DNA of 64,000 nt from Linderina pennispora (Eukaryota > Kickxellomycota > Kickxellomycetes > Kickxellales > Kickxellaceae): the NCBI RefSeq assembly GCF_002104995.1, contig NW_024468251.1, positions 620,001 to 684,000 on the forward strand, written 5' to 3'. Positions 63,442 through 64,000 of this stretch are shown here, in pieces. Within the stretch, counting starts at the first letter, position 1; every line of letters begins with the position of its first letter. The position numbers and the translations under genes are program-made. The notes under the pieces are model-generated. The model had not been told where the DNA came from. It was given only the letters and a program-made list of their open reading frames with translations, and searched no databases.

Positions 63442-63997
63442 ATGACGGAGCATCTGGCGTTTTATGAGCAATTCCCGTTGCTGGTTCCCGAGAGCCTGGA
63501 TCCACTCAAGGCGCAGGGCTTCTTAGAAGTAAATGTAAGTAACATGGCAGACCCAGCACTGGCGTTTCTGGCAGCCCTGCATTTGCGCGCATTGAAGCAG
63601 CGTTTTTTCCGATTTGACTGTAGGGTAGCCTGGTAGAGATACGGATAGACGCAGCCGGCGCACAAACATACAGTACAGAGATAGTGCATAGCACCAAAGA
63701 CGTCATGCAGCACCTGGAGTCTGAGCGCACATCGCTCAACGTGCGCTTCCAGCAATGCACAAGCGCGCTGACATTCATGCAGGAGCTCCACCACGCATTG
63801 CAGCCGCTCAGCCGGCCACCGGACCACCTGACATCTCCGCATACCCGCCCATTATCCGGGCCCTAGACATGCTTGGCTGGGACAACGTAACGGGCTTTGC
63901 CTCTGACAAGCTGACGCTCACGATCCACGATCATGCTGGGCGTACACACCAGGTGACGGTGGATTTTGCGAAAGCAGCAGATCGCCAGCAGCATTGA
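63442..63997 (+). CDS. FANCL-like Fanconi anaemia E3 ligase, N-terminal part only
   Basis: E3 that monoubiquitinates FANCD2/FANCI in animals. Exon 1 (63442-63534) MTEHLAFYEQFPLLVPESL and GFLEVN; intron 63535-63623 (GTAAGT donor, TGTAG acceptor); exon 2 continues GSLVEIRIDAAG to ALTFMQELHHAL, matching the ELF domain of FANCL. A net two-base advance is needed between about 63795 and 63825 to reach PDISAYPPIIRALDMLGWDNV, the start of the URD/DRWD part, where human FANCL has LGWDKL. The frame then stops at 63995 (TGA), at the window edge. The RING end is expected beyond the window; whether the TGA is real, an intron boundary, or another break cannot be told. Confidence 0.7.
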
Positions 63998-64000
63998 GAC

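Noticed and set aside
1-64000. tRNA, rRNA or snoRNA genes
   Set aside because: Scanning by eye for T-arm boxes (GTTCGAAT-like) and for cloverleaf partners gave no credible structure.

Overview
This is nuclear DNA from a fungus. Genes have short spliceosomal introns (GT-AG, one GC-AG, and a perfect TACTAAC branch site in the small ribosomal protein gene). Fungus-specific or fungal-type genes include a VAC7-like vacuolar protein, a FOL3-type dihydrofolate synthase, a Ser/Thr-rich wall glycoprotein and an F-box-like/LRR protein. Genes missing from many yeasts (ABITRAM, LAMTOR5, FANCL) point to an early-diverging lineage. Kickxellomycotina is my best guess, but that is inference and not proven by the sequence.

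Layout. 0-15 kb: an F-box-like gene remnant, RPS29, a YME1-type mitochondrial i-AAA protease interrupted by an intein, an unidentified two-exon gene, a secreted FAS1-domain protein, a solo LTR with a 4-bp target duplication, an F-box-like/LRR protein, an OrsD-like zinc-finger protein, a plasma-membrane syntaxin and a histone-fold TFIID/SAGA-type protein. 17-32 kb: MRT4, FOL3, the MPE1/RBBP6 3'-end-processing factor, an RCC1-repeat protein, IST1, an acyl-protein thioesterase and a 1295-residue repeat-rich wall protein. 34-49 kb: VAC7-like, an ATF/CREB bZIP factor, a GPI-type surface protein, aldose 1-epimerase, enolase-phosphatase, LAMTOR5, a KE4-type ZIP zinc transporter with an unusual Cys-rich lumenal region, H2A.Z, a centrin-like protein and a pyrimidine 5'-nucleotidase. 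50-53 kb: a decayed LTR retrotransposon (5' LTR, gag, a candidate -1 slippery site, pro-RT with in-frame stops). 54-64 kb: DNA polymerase epsilon catalytic subunit, ABITRAM, UNC50, MIC10 and the start of FANCL. Most genes are unrelated housekeeping loci and there is no biosynthetic cluster.

Two observations stand out. First, the intein sits directly after the pore-loop segment of the AAA+ domain in a nuclear gene for a mitochondrial protease; its splicing residues are intact, but the homing-endonuclease active-site positions are lost. Second, nine genes need about 22 single-base frame corrections, all compatible with one extra base (+1) and none requiring a deletion. All lie in the first 15.3 kb or the last 7.6 kb; about 20 kb of coding sequence between is clean. 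That clustering favours insertion-biased assembly error over recoding, but it should be tested because it decides how nine genes are annotated.
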